Shown in pieces: positions 34,667 to 43,433 of a DNA stretch of 64,000 bases. A program made the position numbers and the translations under genes. The notes under the pieces are model-generated. The model was not told the origin of the DNA and did not search any database. It worked only from the letters and a program-made list of their open reading frames with translations. The stretch's first letter is position 1. Each line of letters begins with the position of its first letter. Source of the DNA: Streptomyces poriferorum. GTDB taxonomy: Bacteria > Actinomycetota > Actinomycetes > Streptomycetales > Streptomycetaceae. The stretch covers positions 1 through 64,000 of the forward strand of contig NZ_JAELVH010000003.1 of assembly GCF_019399235.1 (NCBI RefSeq), in the 5' to 3' direction.

Positions 34667-34704
34667 GGTGGACTGCCCGGAGACCCGCGTGACACGCTTC
34701 CGTC

Positions 34705-34788
34705 ATGCCTGGAACTGGAATTGCCTTGGTGAGTCGACGCCACGTCGACCTCGGCCGCATGTCCAGCGCCATCTGTCCGGCGAGCTGA
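34705..34788 (+). CDS. Leader peptide upstream of the sulfur operon (RRHVD type)
   Basis: A 27-codon ORF beginning MPGTGIALVSRRHVDLG and ending with SSAICPAS. The LVSRRHVDLxRxxSAxC pattern matches a family of actinobacterial peptides annotated only as putative leader peptides and often found before sulfur genes. A single Cys codon (TGT, position 24) sits four codons from the stop. A cysteine-dependent pause or release event that alters access to the downstream RNA is the simplest model; a weak 7-bp stem (34830-34836 / 34855-34861) lies between it and the reductase gene. No strong RBS is visible, and the GTG at 34729 is an alternative start. Confidence 0.7.
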   Translation: MPGTGIALVSRRHVDLGRMSSAICPAS

Positions 34789-34902
34789 GAGTCCCAGCAC
34801 CGCCGCGATCACCCTTTCTCTGCAAACCCTGCGCACCGCCGCGCCCAGACGCGAGTGTGCAGTTCAGAGCCGCCCTCCTGCAGTCCCGAAGGACGTACTG
34901 TC

Positions 34903-36600
34903 ATGGCCGCTACCCCGGAACAGCCCGCGCCCGCCGCGCCCCGCCGCAAAGCGGGACGCCACCGTGGCGAAGGTCAGTGGGCCCTGGGGCACTACACCCC
35001 GCTGAACGGCAATGAGCAGTTCAAGAAGGACGACGACAGTCTCAACGTGCGGACACGCATTGAGACGATCTACTCCAAGCGCGGGTTCGACTCGATCGAC
35101 CCCAACGACCTTCGCGGACGCATGCGCTGGTGGGGGCTGTACACCCAGCGCAAGCCCGGCATCGACGGCGGCAAGACCGCCGTGCTGGAGCCGGAGGAGC
35201 TGGACGACCGCTACTTCATGCTGCGGGTCCGGATCGACGGCGGCCGGCTGACCGTGGCGCAGCTGCGGGCGATCGGCGAGGTCTCCCGGGACTACGCGCG
35301 GGGCACCGCCGATGTCACCGACCGGCAGAACATCCAGCTGCACTGGATCCGCATCGAGGACGTCCCGGCCATCTGGGAGAAGCTGGAGGCCGTCGGCCTG
35401 TCCACGACGGAGGCCTGCGGCGACTGCCCCCGAGTGATCATCGGCTCCCCGGTGGCGGGGATCGCGGCCGACGAGATCATCGACGGGACCCCGGCGGTCG
35501 ACGAGATCCACGACCGCTACATCGGCAGCAAGGAGTTCTCCAACCTGCCGCGCAAGTTCAAGACCGCGATCTCCGGCTCGCCCGTGCAGGACGTGGTCCA
35601 CGAGATCAACGACATCGCCTTCGTCGGCGTCGTCCACCCCGAGCACGGCCCCGGCTTCGACCTCTGGGTCGGCGGCGGCCTCTCGACCAACCCGCGGCTC
35701 GCCGAACGCCTCGGCGCCTGGGTGCCGTTGCACGAGGTCTCCGACGTCTGGGCCGGCGTGGTCGGGATCTTCCGGGACTACGGCTACCGGCGGCTGCGCA
35801 CCCGTGCCCGGCTGAAGTTCCTGATGGCCGACTGGGGCCCCGCCAAGTTCCGTCAGGTGCTGGAGGACGAGTACCTGAAGCGTCCCCTGCTCGACGGCCC
35901 CGCGCCCGAGCAGCCCAGCAGTCGCTGGCGCGACCACGTGGGCGTCCACGAGCAGCAGGACGGCCGCCGCTACGTCGGCTTCGCGCCCCGCGTCGGCCGG
36001 GTCGACGGTCCCACCCTCACCAAGATCGCCGACCTGGCGGCCGCGCACGGGTCGGACCGCCTGCGCACCACCGTCGAGCAGAAGATGCTGATCCTCGACG
36101 TGGAACCGGATCAGGTCGACTCCCTGGTGGCCGGCCTGGAAGAGCTCGGCTTCCAGGTGAAGCCGTCTCCCTTCCGCCGCGGCACGATGGCCTGCACCGG
36201 CATCGAGTACTGCAAGCTGGCGATCGTCGAGACGAAGGCGCGCGGCGCCTCACTCATCGACGAACTGGAGAGCCGTCTCCCGGAGTTCGACGAGCCGCTC
36301 ACCATCAACATCAACGGCTGCCCCAACGCCTGCGCCCGCATCCAGACCGCGGACATCGGCCTCAAGGGCCAGCTCATGCTGGACGACGAGGGCAACCAGG
36401 TGGAGGGCTACCAGGTCCACCTGGGCGGCGCGCTCGGCCTGGAGGCCGGCTTCGGCCGCAAGGTCCGCGGCCTGAAGGTCACTTCGGCCGAACTGCCCGA
36501 CTACGTCGAGCGGGTGCTCGGGAACTTCCAGAAGGAGCGCGAGGACGACGAGCGCTTCGCGACCTGGGCGGCCCGGGCCAGTGCGGAGTCGCTGTCATGA
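34903..36600 (+). CDS. Ferredoxin-dependent assimilatory sulfite reductase (NirA/SirA type)
   Basis: 565 residues. Two ferredoxin-like and two siroheme/Fe-S repeat domains. Siroheme-[4Fe-4S] cysteines are Cys431 and Cys437 (MACTGIEYCK) and Cys473 and Cys477 (NGCPNACAR). Tyr80 (GLYTQR) and Cys172/175 (ACGDCPR) correspond to the covalent Tyr-Cys pair known from Mycobacterium NirA, which favours sulfite over nitrite reduction. It makes sulfide from sulfite. AAGGA precedes the ATG at 34903. First enzyme gene of the operon; the stop overlaps the next ATG. Confidence 0.92.
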   Translation: MAATPEQPAPAAPRRKAGRHRGEGQWALGHYTPLNGNEQFKKDDDSLNVRTRIETIYSKRGFDSIDPNDLRGRMRWWGLYTQRKPGIDGGKTAVLEPEELDDRYFMLRVRIDGGRLTVAQLRAIGEVSRDYARGTADVTDRQNIQLHWIRIEDVPAIWEKLEAVGLSTTEACGDCPRVIIGSPVAGIAADEIIDGTPAVDEIHDRYIGSKEFSNLPRKFKTAISGSPVQDVVHEINDIAFVGVVHPEHGPGFDLWVGGGLSTNPRLAERLGAWVPLHEVSDVWAGVVGIFRDYGYRRLRTRARLKFLMADWGPAKFRQVLEDEYLKRPLLDGPAPEQPSSRWRDHVGVHEQQDGRRYVGFAPRVGRVDGPTLTKIADLAAAHGSDRLRTTVEQKMLILDVEPDQVDSLVAGLEELGFQVKPSPFRRGTMACTGIEYCKLAIVETKARGASLIDELESRLPEFDEPLTININGCPNACARIQTADIGLKGQLMLDDEGNQVEGYQVHLGGALGLEAGFGRKVRGLKVTSAELPDYVERVLGNFQKEREDDERFATWAARASAESLS

Positions 36601-36776
36601 GCGAGCGCGCCGCGCCGTTCCACTGCCCGTACTGCGGCGACGAGGACCTGCGCCCTCACGAGGCCGGGCACGGGGCCTGGGAATGCGCCTCCTGCAACCG
36701 GGCGTTCCAGCTGAAGTTCCTGGGCCTGCTGGCCCGGGGACTGGAGCGTAACGACGGTGAAGGGGACCGGATATGA
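36597..36776 (+). CDS. Small zinc-ribbon protein of the sulfur operon
   Basis: 59 residues with two CxxC pairs (Cys10/Cys13 in CPYC and Cys30/Cys33 in CASC), a rubredoxin-like or zinc-ribbon knuckle pattern. It overlaps both neighbours by ATGA, so it is tightly coupled between sulfite reductase and CysH. A similarly placed small gene is known in other Streptomyces sulfur operons. A redox or metal-handling role for the reductases is possible but unproven. Confidence 0.82.
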   Translation: MSERAAPFHCPYCGDEDLRPHEAGHGAWECASCNRAFQLKFLGLLARGLERNDGEGDRI

Positions 36777-37489
36777 CGGACACTCTGCAGGCCGACAAGC
36801 TCTCGGCGGACGAACTCAGGGAGCTGGCCGAGCGTGCGGGCCGGGAGCTGGAGGACGCCTCCGCCCTGGAGATCCTGAAGTGGGCCACCCGCACCTTCGG
36901 CAAGCGGTTCTGTGTGACGTCGTCGATGGAGGACGCGGTCGTCGCGCACCTCGCCTCCCGGGCGCTGCCCGGGGTGGACGTGGTCTTCCTCGACACGGGC
37001 TACCACTTCCCCGAGACGATCGGCACCCGTGACGCGGTGGAGGCCGTGATGGACGTCAACGTCATCACACTGACCCCGCGGCAGACCGTGGCCGAGCAGG
37101 ACGCCGAGTACGGGCCGAAGCTGCACGACCGCGATCCGGACCTCTGCTGCAAGCTGCGCAAGGTCAAGCCCCTGGAAGAGGGCCTGACCGCGTACGCGGC
37201 CTGGGCGACGGGGCTGCGCCGCGACGAGTCCGCCACCCGGGCGAACACCCCGGTCGTCGGCTGGGACGAGAAGCGGCAGAAGGTCAAGGTCTCGCCGATC
37301 GCCCGCTGGACCCAGGACGACGTCGACGCGTACGTCGCCGAGCACGGGGTGCTCACCAACCCGCTGCTGATGGACGGTTACGCCTCCGTGGGCTGCGCCC
37401 CCTGCACCCGCCGGGTACTGGAGGGCGAGGACGCACGGGCCGGACGCTGGGCCGGGCGCGGCAAGACCGAATGCGGGCTGCACGACTGA
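36773..37489 (+). CDS. cysH: Adenylylsulfate (APS/PAPS) reductase
   Basis: 238 residues, PP-loop fold. Cys125-Cys126 (DLCCKLRK) and Cys208/Cys211 (GCAPC) are the ligands of the [4Fe-4S] cluster that marks APS-type reductases; Cys234 in the C-terminal ECGLH is the catalytic residue. The cluster cysteines indicate direct APS reduction, although a CysC kinase is encoded next door. Starts by ATGA overlap. Confidence 0.92.
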   Translation: MTDTLQADKLSADELRELAERAGRELEDASALEILKWATRTFGKRFCVTSSMEDAVVAHLASRALPGVDVVFLDTGYHFPETIGTRDAVEAVMDVNVITLTPRQTVAEQDAEYGPKLHDRDPDLCCKLRKVKPLEEGLTAYAAWATGLRRDESATRANTPVVGWDEKRQKVKVSPIARWTQDDVDAYVAEHGVLTNPLLMDGYASVGCAPCTRRVLEGEDARAGRWAGRGKTECGLHD

Positions 37490-37512
37490 TGACGACTGAT
37501 CAGGAGAATTCG

Positions 37513-38058
37513 ATGAGCGTGACGGAGACGGGAGCCACCGTCTGGCTGACCGGTCTGCCGAGCGCGGGCAAGACCACCATCGCGTACGAACTCGCCGGGC
37601 GGCTGCGCGGCGAGGGCCACCGGGTGGAGGTGCTCGACGGTGACGAGATCCGCGAGTTCCTCTCCGCGGGCCTCGGCTTCACCCGCGAGGACCGCCACAC
37701 CAACGTCCAGCGGATCGGCTTCGTCGCCGAACTGCTGGCGGCCAACGGCGTGAAGGTGCTGGTCCCGGTCATCGCCCCGTACGCGGACAGCCGTGACGCG
37801 GTCCGCAAGCGGCACCAGGCGGAGGGCACCACGTACCTGGAGGTGCATGTCGCCACTCCGGTCGAGGTGTGCTCGGTGCGCGATGTGAAGGGGCTGTACG
37901 CCAAGCAGGCGGCGGGCGAGATCAGCGGGCTGACCGGGGTGGACGACCCCTACGAGGCGCCCGAGTCGCCCGATCTGCGGATCGAGTCGCACCAGCAGAC
38001 CGTGCAGGAGTCCGCGGCGGAGCTGTACGCGCTGCTGAGCGAGAGGGGTGCAGCGTGA
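37513..38058 (+). CDS. cysC: Adenylylsulfate kinase
   Basis: 181 residues with Walker A GLPSAGKTT (14-22) and the APS-binding DGDEIREFLSAGLGFTREDRHTNVQRI region. The ATG at 37513 has CAGGAGA upstream; the ATG at 37489 overlaps the cysH stop (TGATG) but lacks a site. It makes PAPS. Its coexistence with an Fe-S APS reductase suggests PAPS is needed for sulfotransferases or as an alternative route. Confidence 0.92.
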   Translation: MSVTETGATVWLTGLPSAGKTTIAYELAGRLRGEGHRVEVLDGDEIREFLSAGLGFTREDRHTNVQRIGFVAELLAANGVKVLVPVIAPYADSRDAVRKRHQAEGTTYLEVHVATPVEVCSVRDVKGLYAKQAAGEISGLTGVDDPYEAPESPDLRIESHQQTVQESAAELYALLSERGAA

Positions 38059-38990
38059 CGACCGTCGCGACTGTGTCGGAAGGCACCGCCAATCCGTACG
38101 CACTCAGCCACCTGGACTCCCTGGAGTCCGAGGCGGTGCACATCTTCCGTGAGGTGGCGGGAGAGTTCGAGCGGCCGGTGATCCTCTTCTCCGGCGGCAA
38201 GGACTCCATCCTGATGCTGCATCTGGCGCTCAAGGCGTTCGCGCCGGCGCCGGTGCCCTTCACGCTGCTGCACGTGGACACCGGGCACAACTTCCCCGAG
38301 GTCCTGGAGTACCGCGACCGCACGGTCGCCGAGCACGGACTGCGCCTGCACGTCGCCTCCGTCCAGGAGTACATCGACGCCGGGAAGCTCCGCGAGCGCC
38401 CCGACGGGACCCGCAACCCGCTGCAGACCGTGCCGCTGACCGAGGCGATCCAGCAGCACCGCTTCGACGCCGTGTTCGGCGGCGGACGCCGCGACGAGGA
38501 GAAGGCGCGCGCCAAGGAGCGGGTCTTCTCGCTGCGCGACGAGTTCTCCCAGTGGGACCCGCGCCGTCAGCGCCCGGAACTGTGGCAGCTCTACAACGGC
38601 CGGCACGCCGCCGGTGAGCACGTCCGGGTCTTCCCGATCTCCAACTGGACCGAGCTCGACGTGTGGCAGTACATCGAGCGCGAGGGCATCGAGCTCCCCC
38701 AGATCTACTTCGCCCATGAGCGCGAGGTCTTCAACCGCTCCGGCATGTGGCTGACCGCGGGCGACTGGGGCGGCCCCAAGGAACACGAAACGGTCGAGAC
38801 CCGTCAGGTGCGCTACCGCACGGTCGGCGACATGTCCTGCACCGGTGCCGTCGACTCCGACGCCACCACGCTGGACGCCGTGATCACCGAGATCGCCGCC
38901 TCCCGGCTCACCGAGCGGGGCGCGACGCGCGCCGACGACAAGATGTCCGAGGCCGCGATGGAAGACCGTAAGCGCGAGGGGTACTTCTAA
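38055..38990 (+). CDS. cysD: Sulfate adenylyltransferase subunit 2
   Basis: 311 residues with the PP-loop SGGKDS (46-51) and the conserved FGGGRRDEEKARAKERVFS block. Starts with GTG overlapping the cysC stop (GTGA). It adenylates sulfate, driven by GTP hydrolysis in CysN. Confidence 0.94.
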   Translation: MTTVATVSEGTANPYALSHLDSLESEAVHIFREVAGEFERPVILFSGGKDSILMLHLALKAFAPAPVPFTLLHVDTGHNFPEVLEYRDRTVAEHGLRLHVASVQEYIDAGKLRERPDGTRNPLQTVPLTEAIQQHRFDAVFGGGRRDEEKARAKERVFSLRDEFSQWDPRRQRPELWQLYNGRHAAGEHVRVFPISNWTELDVWQYIEREGIELPQIYFAHEREVFNRSGMWLTAGDWGGPKEHETVETRQVRYRTVGDMSCTGAVDSDATTLDAVITEIAASRLTERGATRADDKMSEAAMEDRKREGYF

Positions 38991-38991
38991 A

Positions 38992-40335
38992 ATGACCACA
39001 CCCACCCAGTTGGCCGAGCAGTTGTCGACCACCACCCTGCTGCGGTTCGCCACCGCGGGGTCCGTCGACGACGGCAAGTCCACCCTCGTCGGACGGCTGC
39101 TGCACGACTCCAAGTCGGTCCTCACCGACCAGCTGGAGGCCGTCGAGGACGCGTCCCGCAAGCGCGGCCAAGAGGCGCCGGACCTGGCGCTGCTGACCGA
39201 CGGGCTGCGGGCCGAGCGCGAGCAGGGCATCACCATCGATGTCGCCTACCGCTACTTCGCCACCACCCGGCGCCGGTTCATCCTCGCCGACACCCCGGGC
39301 CATGTGCAGTACACCCGCAACATGGTCACGGGCGCCTCCACGGCCGAGCTGGCCGTGGTCCTGGTCGACGCCCGCAACGGCGTCGTCGAGCAGACCCGCC
39401 GGCACGCCGCCGTCGCGGCCCTGCTCCGCGTCCCGCACGTGGTGCTGGCCGTGAACAAGATGGACCTGGTCGAGTACGCGGAGCCGGTCTTCGCAGCCAT
39501 AGCCGAGGAGTTCACCGCCTACGCGGCGTCCCTGGGCGTCCCGGAGATCACCGCGATCCCGATCTCCGCGCTGGCCGGCGACAACGTCGTGGAACCCTCC
39601 GCGAACATGGACTGGTACGGCGGCCCGACCGTCCTGGAGCACCTGGAGACGGTCCCGGTCAGCCACGACCTCACCGCCTGCCACGCCCGCTTCCCCGTCC
39701 AGTACGTGATCCGGCCGCAGACCGCCGAGCTCCCCGACTACCGGGGCTACGCGGGCCAGATCGCCGCCGGTGTGTTCCGGGTCGGCGAACCCGTCACCGT
39801 GCTGCCCTCCGGCCGTACGTCGACGATCGCCGGAATCGACCTGCTCGGCGACAGCGTGGACATCGCCTGGGCCCCCCAGTCGGTCACCCTGCGCCTGACC
39901 GACGACATCGACGTGTCGCGCGGCGACCTGATCGCCCCGGCGAACGACTCGCCCGCCGTCACCCAGGACGTCGAGGCGACCGTCTGCCACGTCGCCGACC
40001 AGCCGCTCACCGTGGGCCAGCGGGTCCTGATCAAGCACACCACCCGCACGGTCAAGGCGATCGTCAAGGACATCCCCTCGCGGCTGACCCTGGACGACCT
40101 CTCCCAGCACCCGGCCCCCGGGCAGCTCGTCGCCAACGACATCGGCCGGGTCGTCGTCCGTACCGCCGAGCCCCTCGCGCTCGACGCGTACGCCGACTCG
40201 CGCCGCACCGGTTCCTTCCTGCTGATCGACCCGGCGGACGGCACCACGCTCTCGGCCGGCATGGCGGGCGCCTCGTTCGCCGCCGTGGCTCAGGCCGAAA
40301 CCCCTGCGGACGACGACGCCGAGTGGGACTTCTGA
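38992..40335 (+). CDS. cysN: Sulfate adenylyltransferase subunit 1 (GTPase)
   Basis: 447 residues. G1 GSVDDGKST (23-31), G3 DTPGH, G4 NKMD, then two beta-barrel domains as in elongation factors. One base separates it from cysD. There is no fused CysC domain, consistent with the separate cysC gene. Its stop overlaps an ATG (TGATG, 40333-40337). Confidence 0.94.
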   Translation: MTTPTQLAEQLSTTTLLRFATAGSVDDGKSTLVGRLLHDSKSVLTDQLEAVEDASRKRGQEAPDLALLTDGLRAEREQGITIDVAYRYFATTRRRFILADTPGHVQYTRNMVTGASTAELAVVLVDARNGVVEQTRRHAAVAALLRVPHVVLAVNKMDLVEYAEPVFAAIAEEFTAYAASLGVPEITAIPISALAGDNVVEPSANMDWYGGPTVLEHLETVPVSHDLTACHARFPVQYVIRPQTAELPDYRGYAGQIAAGVFRVGEPVTVLPSGRTSTIAGIDLLGDSVDIAWAPQSVTLRLTDDIDVSRGDLIAPANDSPAVTQDVEATVCHVADQPLTVGQRVLIKHTTRTVKAIVKDIPSRLTLDDLSQHPAPGQLVANDIGRVVVRTAEPLALDAYADSRRTGSFLLIDPADGTTLSAGMAGASFAAVAQAETPADDDAEWDF

Positions 40336-40436
40336 TGAGCCGTGACGTCTTCTCGACCTTCGCGAAGGAGGGCGGCCGTGTCGGCAGCGGCGCCCTCGGC
40401 AGCGGCCAGGGCGGGGTTGCGCGATGTGCGCGTTGA
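40335..40436 (+). CDS. Possible 33-residue ORF coupled to cysN
   Basis: Begins at the ATG overlapping the cysN stop and has a third-position G+C bias like a real gene (MSRDVFSTFAKEGGRVGSG..., ending RCAR). A second ORF (40424-40549, 41 codons) starts MCALTYAHC with Cys at positions 2 and 9 and ends 30 nt before the binding-protein gene. Either could be a small protein or a Cys-sensing leader for the transporter genes. No homolog was recognised. Confidence 0.35.
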   Translation: MSRDVFSTFAKEGGRVGSGALGSGQGGVARCAR

Positions 40437-40578
40437 CGTACGCGCACTGCCTGCGCGCCCGGCAGCACCAACCGCACCGCCTGTACCGCCAGTTCAGACG
40501 AAGACCTGCCGACCTCCCGGCCGTGTCCCCGGACTTCCGAGGGACGTGAGCACCGGGCCTCCGAGAGGAAGACCTCCC

Positions 40579-41694
40579 GTGTCTGCCCCCCGTACCACGC
40601 TCCGCCGCAGCATCGCCGCTGCCGCCGCCCTGCCGCTGCTCGCCGTGGCGCTGACTGCCTGCGGCTACGGCTCCGACGCGAAGGACGACGACGCCAAGAA
40701 GGCGAACGTCGCCGCCGACGGAAAGAAGCTCTCCGCCGACACCGTGCGGATCGGGTACTTCCCGAACCTCACGCACGCCACCGCGCTCGTGGGCGACCAG
40801 GAGGGGCTGTTCCAGAAGGAGCTCGGCGGCACCCAGCTCAAGACCTCGACGTTCAACGCGGGTCCCTCCGAGATCGAGGCGTTGAACGCCGACTCGATCG
40901 ACATCGGCTTCATCGGCCCCTCGCCGTCCATCAACGGCTACACCAAGTCCCAGGGCAAGAACCTGCGGATCGTCGGCGGTTCCGCCTCCGGCGGTGTGAA
41001 GCTCGTCGTCAACCCGAAGAAGATCAAGACCCTGGACGACCTCAAGGGCAAGAAGATCGCCACCCCGCAGCTCGGCAACACCCAGGACGTGGCCTTCCTC
41101 AACTGGATCTCCGAGAAGGGCTGGAAGGTCGACGCCCAGAGCGGCAAGGGTGACGTCTCCGTCGTCCGTACGGACAACAAGGTGACCCCGGACGCCTACA
41201 AGTCCGGTTCCATCGACGGCGCATGGGTCCCCGAGCCGACCGCCTCCAAGCTGGTCGCCGAGGGCGCCAAGGAGCTGCTGAACGAGTCGACGCTGTGGCC
41301 CGACGACAAGTTCGTGATCACGAACATCATCGTGTCGCAGAAGTTCCTCAAGGAGCACCCGGACGTCGTCGAGGCGGTGCTGCGCGGCTCGGTGAACACG
41401 AACGCGTGGATCAACGCCAACCCGGACAAGGCGAAGGCCTCCGCGAACGCCGCGCTGAAGAAGCTCACCGGCAAGGCGCTGCCGGCCGAGATCATCGACC
41501 CGGCCTGGAAGTCGATCCAGATCACCGACGACCCGCTGGCCGCCACGCTCGACGCGCAGGCCGAGCACGCGGTGAAGGCCGGTCTGCTGGAGGAGCCCGA
41601 CCTCAAGGGCATCTACGACCTGAAGCCGCTGAACAAGATCCTCAAGGCCGCGGGCAAGCCCGAGGTCGCCGACGCCGGTCTCGGCGTCAAGTAA
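40579..41694 (+). CDS. ABC transporter substrate-binding lipoprotein, SsuA/NitT/TauT type
   Basis: 371 residues; lipobox LTAC with Cys28 after an RR-containing signal. The body (RIGYFPNLTHATALVGDQEGLFQKELGG, DIGFIGPSPSINGYTKSQG) is the sulfonate/nitrate/taurine-binding family. GTG start with GAGAGGAAG upstream. In this operon the ligand is likely an alkanesulfonate or sulfate; some family members bind sulfate esters. Confidence 0.88.
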   Translation: MSAPRTTLRRSIAAAAALPLLAVALTACGYGSDAKDDDAKKANVAADGKKLSADTVRIGYFPNLTHATALVGDQEGLFQKELGGTQLKTSTFNAGPSEIEALNADSIDIGFIGPSPSINGYTKSQGKNLRIVGGSASGGVKLVVNPKKIKTLDDLKGKKIATPQLGNTQDVAFLNWISEKGWKVDAQSGKGDVSVVRTDNKVTPDAYKSGSIDGAWVPEPTASKLVAEGAKELLNESTLWPDDKFVITNIIVSQKFLKEHPDVVEAVLRGSVNTNAWINANPDKAKASANAALKKLTGKALPAEIIDPAWKSIQITDDPLAATLDAQAEHAVKAGLLEEPDLKGIYDLKPLNKILKAAGKPEVADAGLGVK

Positions 41695-41727
41695 CCAGCC
41701 GCTCGAAGACCCCAGGAGGTGACGACC

Positions 41728-42516
41728 ATGGCGAACACCCTCACCAAGGCCGAGGACCGTGTCGAGGTCGGGCACGCCGCCCGCATCGCACATGTCTCGA
41801 AGTCCTTCGCCGGACCCACGGGAGCGCAGCTGGTCCTGGACGACATCACGCTCGATGTCGCCCCGGGCGAGTTCGTCACCCTCCTGGGAGCCTCCGGGTG
41901 CGGTAAGTCGACGCTGCTCAACCTGGTGGCCGGACTCGACCGCCCGACCGGGGGCTCCATCGAGACCCCCGGCGGGCGGCCGGCCCTGATGTTCCAGGAG
42001 CACGCCCTGTTCCCGTGGCTGACCGCGGGCAAGAACATCGAACTGGCGCTGCGTCTGCGTGGTGTGCCGAAGTCGGAACGCCGTACGGAGGCGGAGCGGC
42101 TGCTGGAGCTGGTGCGCCTGGGCGGGGCGTACGGCAAGCGGGTGCACGAGCTGTCGGGGGGCATGCGGCAGCGGGTGGCGATGGCCCGCGCGCTCGCCCA
42201 GGACAGCCAACTGCTTCTGATGGACGAGCCGTTCGCCGCGCTCGACGCCATCACCCGGGATGTGCTGCACGACGAGCTGACCCGGATCTGGCGCGAGACG
42301 AACGTCTCGGTCCTGTTCGTCACGCACAACGTGCGCGAGGCGGTGCGTCTGGCCGAGCGCGTGGTGCTGCTCTCCTCCCGCCCCGGCCGGATCGCTCACG
42401 AGTGGACGGTCGACATCGAGCAGCCGCGCCGTATCGAGGACACCGCGGTGGCGGAACTGTCCGTCGAGATCACCGAACAACTGCGTGGGGAGATCCGCCG
42501 TCATGGCCAGCACTGA
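41728..42516 (+). CDS. ABC transporter ATP-binding protein, SsuB/TauB type
   Basis: 262 residues: Walker A GASGCGKS (54-61), Q-loop LMFQEHALFPW, signature LSGGMRQR, Walker B LLLMDEPFAALD, switch THN. The ATG at 41728 has AGGAGGT 7 nt upstream; the GTG at 41719 lies on that site. Energises the importer formed with its neighbours. Confidence 0.9.
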   Translation: MANTLTKAEDRVEVGHAARIAHVSKSFAGPTGAQLVLDDITLDVAPGEFVTLLGASGCGKSTLLNLVAGLDRPTGGSIETPGGRPALMFQEHALFPWLTAGKNIELALRLRGVPKSERRTEAERLLELVRLGGAYGKRVHELSGGMRQRVAMARALAQDSQLLLMDEPFAALDAITRDVLHDELTRIWRETNVSVLFVTHNVREAVRLAERVVLLSSRPGRIAHEWTVDIEQPRRIEDTAVAELSVEITEQLRGEIRRHGQH

Positions 42517-43426
42517 TATCAAGTCGGGCGCACCGGGGCCCGGCGGGGCCGGGCCGGATGCGGTGAAGCCGGACGACCTGGCCGGTCTGGAGGCGGGCCT
42601 GGACGCGCTGGACGCCGTGCAGGTGCACCGCACCCCGGTGCGCGAGGTCCTGCTGCGCAAGGTCCTCCCGCCGCTGCTGGCGGTCGCCCTGGTCGTCGTC
42701 GTCTGGCAGTTGCTCGTCTGGGCGCAGGTGACCGAGGACTACAAGCTGCCCTCGCCCTCCGCGGTCTGGGAGAGCGCCGGCGACATGTGGCGGCAGGGGA
42801 CCCTGCTGGAGGTGGTGTGGACCAGCGTCTCGCGCGGTCTGCTCGGCTTCCTGCTCTCGGTCGCCATCGGTACGCCGCTGGGCCTGCTGGTGGCCCGGGT
42901 GAAGTTCATCCGTGCCGCGATCGGCCCGATCCTGTCCGGGCTGCAGTCCCTGCCGTCCGTGGCGTGGGTGGCGCCGGCCGTGATCTGGCTCGGTCTCAAC
43001 GACTCGATGATGTACGCGGTCATCCTGCTGGGCGCGGTGCCGTCGATCGCCAACGGTCTGGTGTCCGGTGTCGACCAGGTGCCGCCGCTCTTCCTCCGGG
43101 CGGGCAGGACCCTGGGCGCGACCGGCCTGCGGGGCACGTGGTTCATCGTCATGCCGGCGGCCCTGCCGGGCTACCTGGCCGGCCTGAAGCAGGGCTGGGC
43201 CTTCTCCTGGCGGTCACTGATGGCCGCCGAGATCATCGCCTCGTCGCCCGACCTCGGTCTGGGACTCGGCCAGTTGCTGGAGAACGGCCGCAACAACGCG
43301 GACATGCCGGGGATCTTCCTCGCCATCCTCCTGATCCTGTTCGTCGGCATCGCGATCGATCTGCTCATCTTCAGTCCGCTGGAGCGGTGGGTGCTGCGCA
43401 GCCGCGGTCTCCTCGTCAAGAACTGA
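42503..43426 (+). CDS. ABC transporter permease, SsuC/TauC type
   Basis: 307 residues. A 55-residue cytoplasmic N-terminus precedes five to six membrane helices and a BPD_transp_1 domain with an EAA-type loop (GRTLGATGLRGTWFIVMPAALPG). Overlaps the ATPase gene by 14 nt. Confidence 0.9.
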   Translation: MASTDIKSGAPGPGGAGPDAVKPDDLAGLEAGLDALDAVQVHRTPVREVLLRKVLPPLLAVALVVVVWQLLVWAQVTEDYKLPSPSAVWESAGDMWRQGTLLEVVWTSVSRGLLGFLLSVAIGTPLGLLVARVKFIRAAIGPILSGLQSLPSVAWVAPAVIWLGLNDSMMYAVILLGAVPSIANGLVSGVDQVPPLFLRAGRTLGATGLRGTWFIVMPAALPGYLAGLKQGWAFSWRSLMAAEIIASSPDLGLGLGQLLENGRNNADMPGIFLAILLILFVGIAIDLLIFSPLERWVLRSRGLLVKN

Positions 43427-43433
43427 GTCCCCG

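Noticed and set aside
38908..42660. 1250-codon open frame on the minus strand
   Set aside because: Antisense to cysN and the sulfur ABC genes, low-complexity Gly/Asp/Val/Arg composition, no domain pattern.
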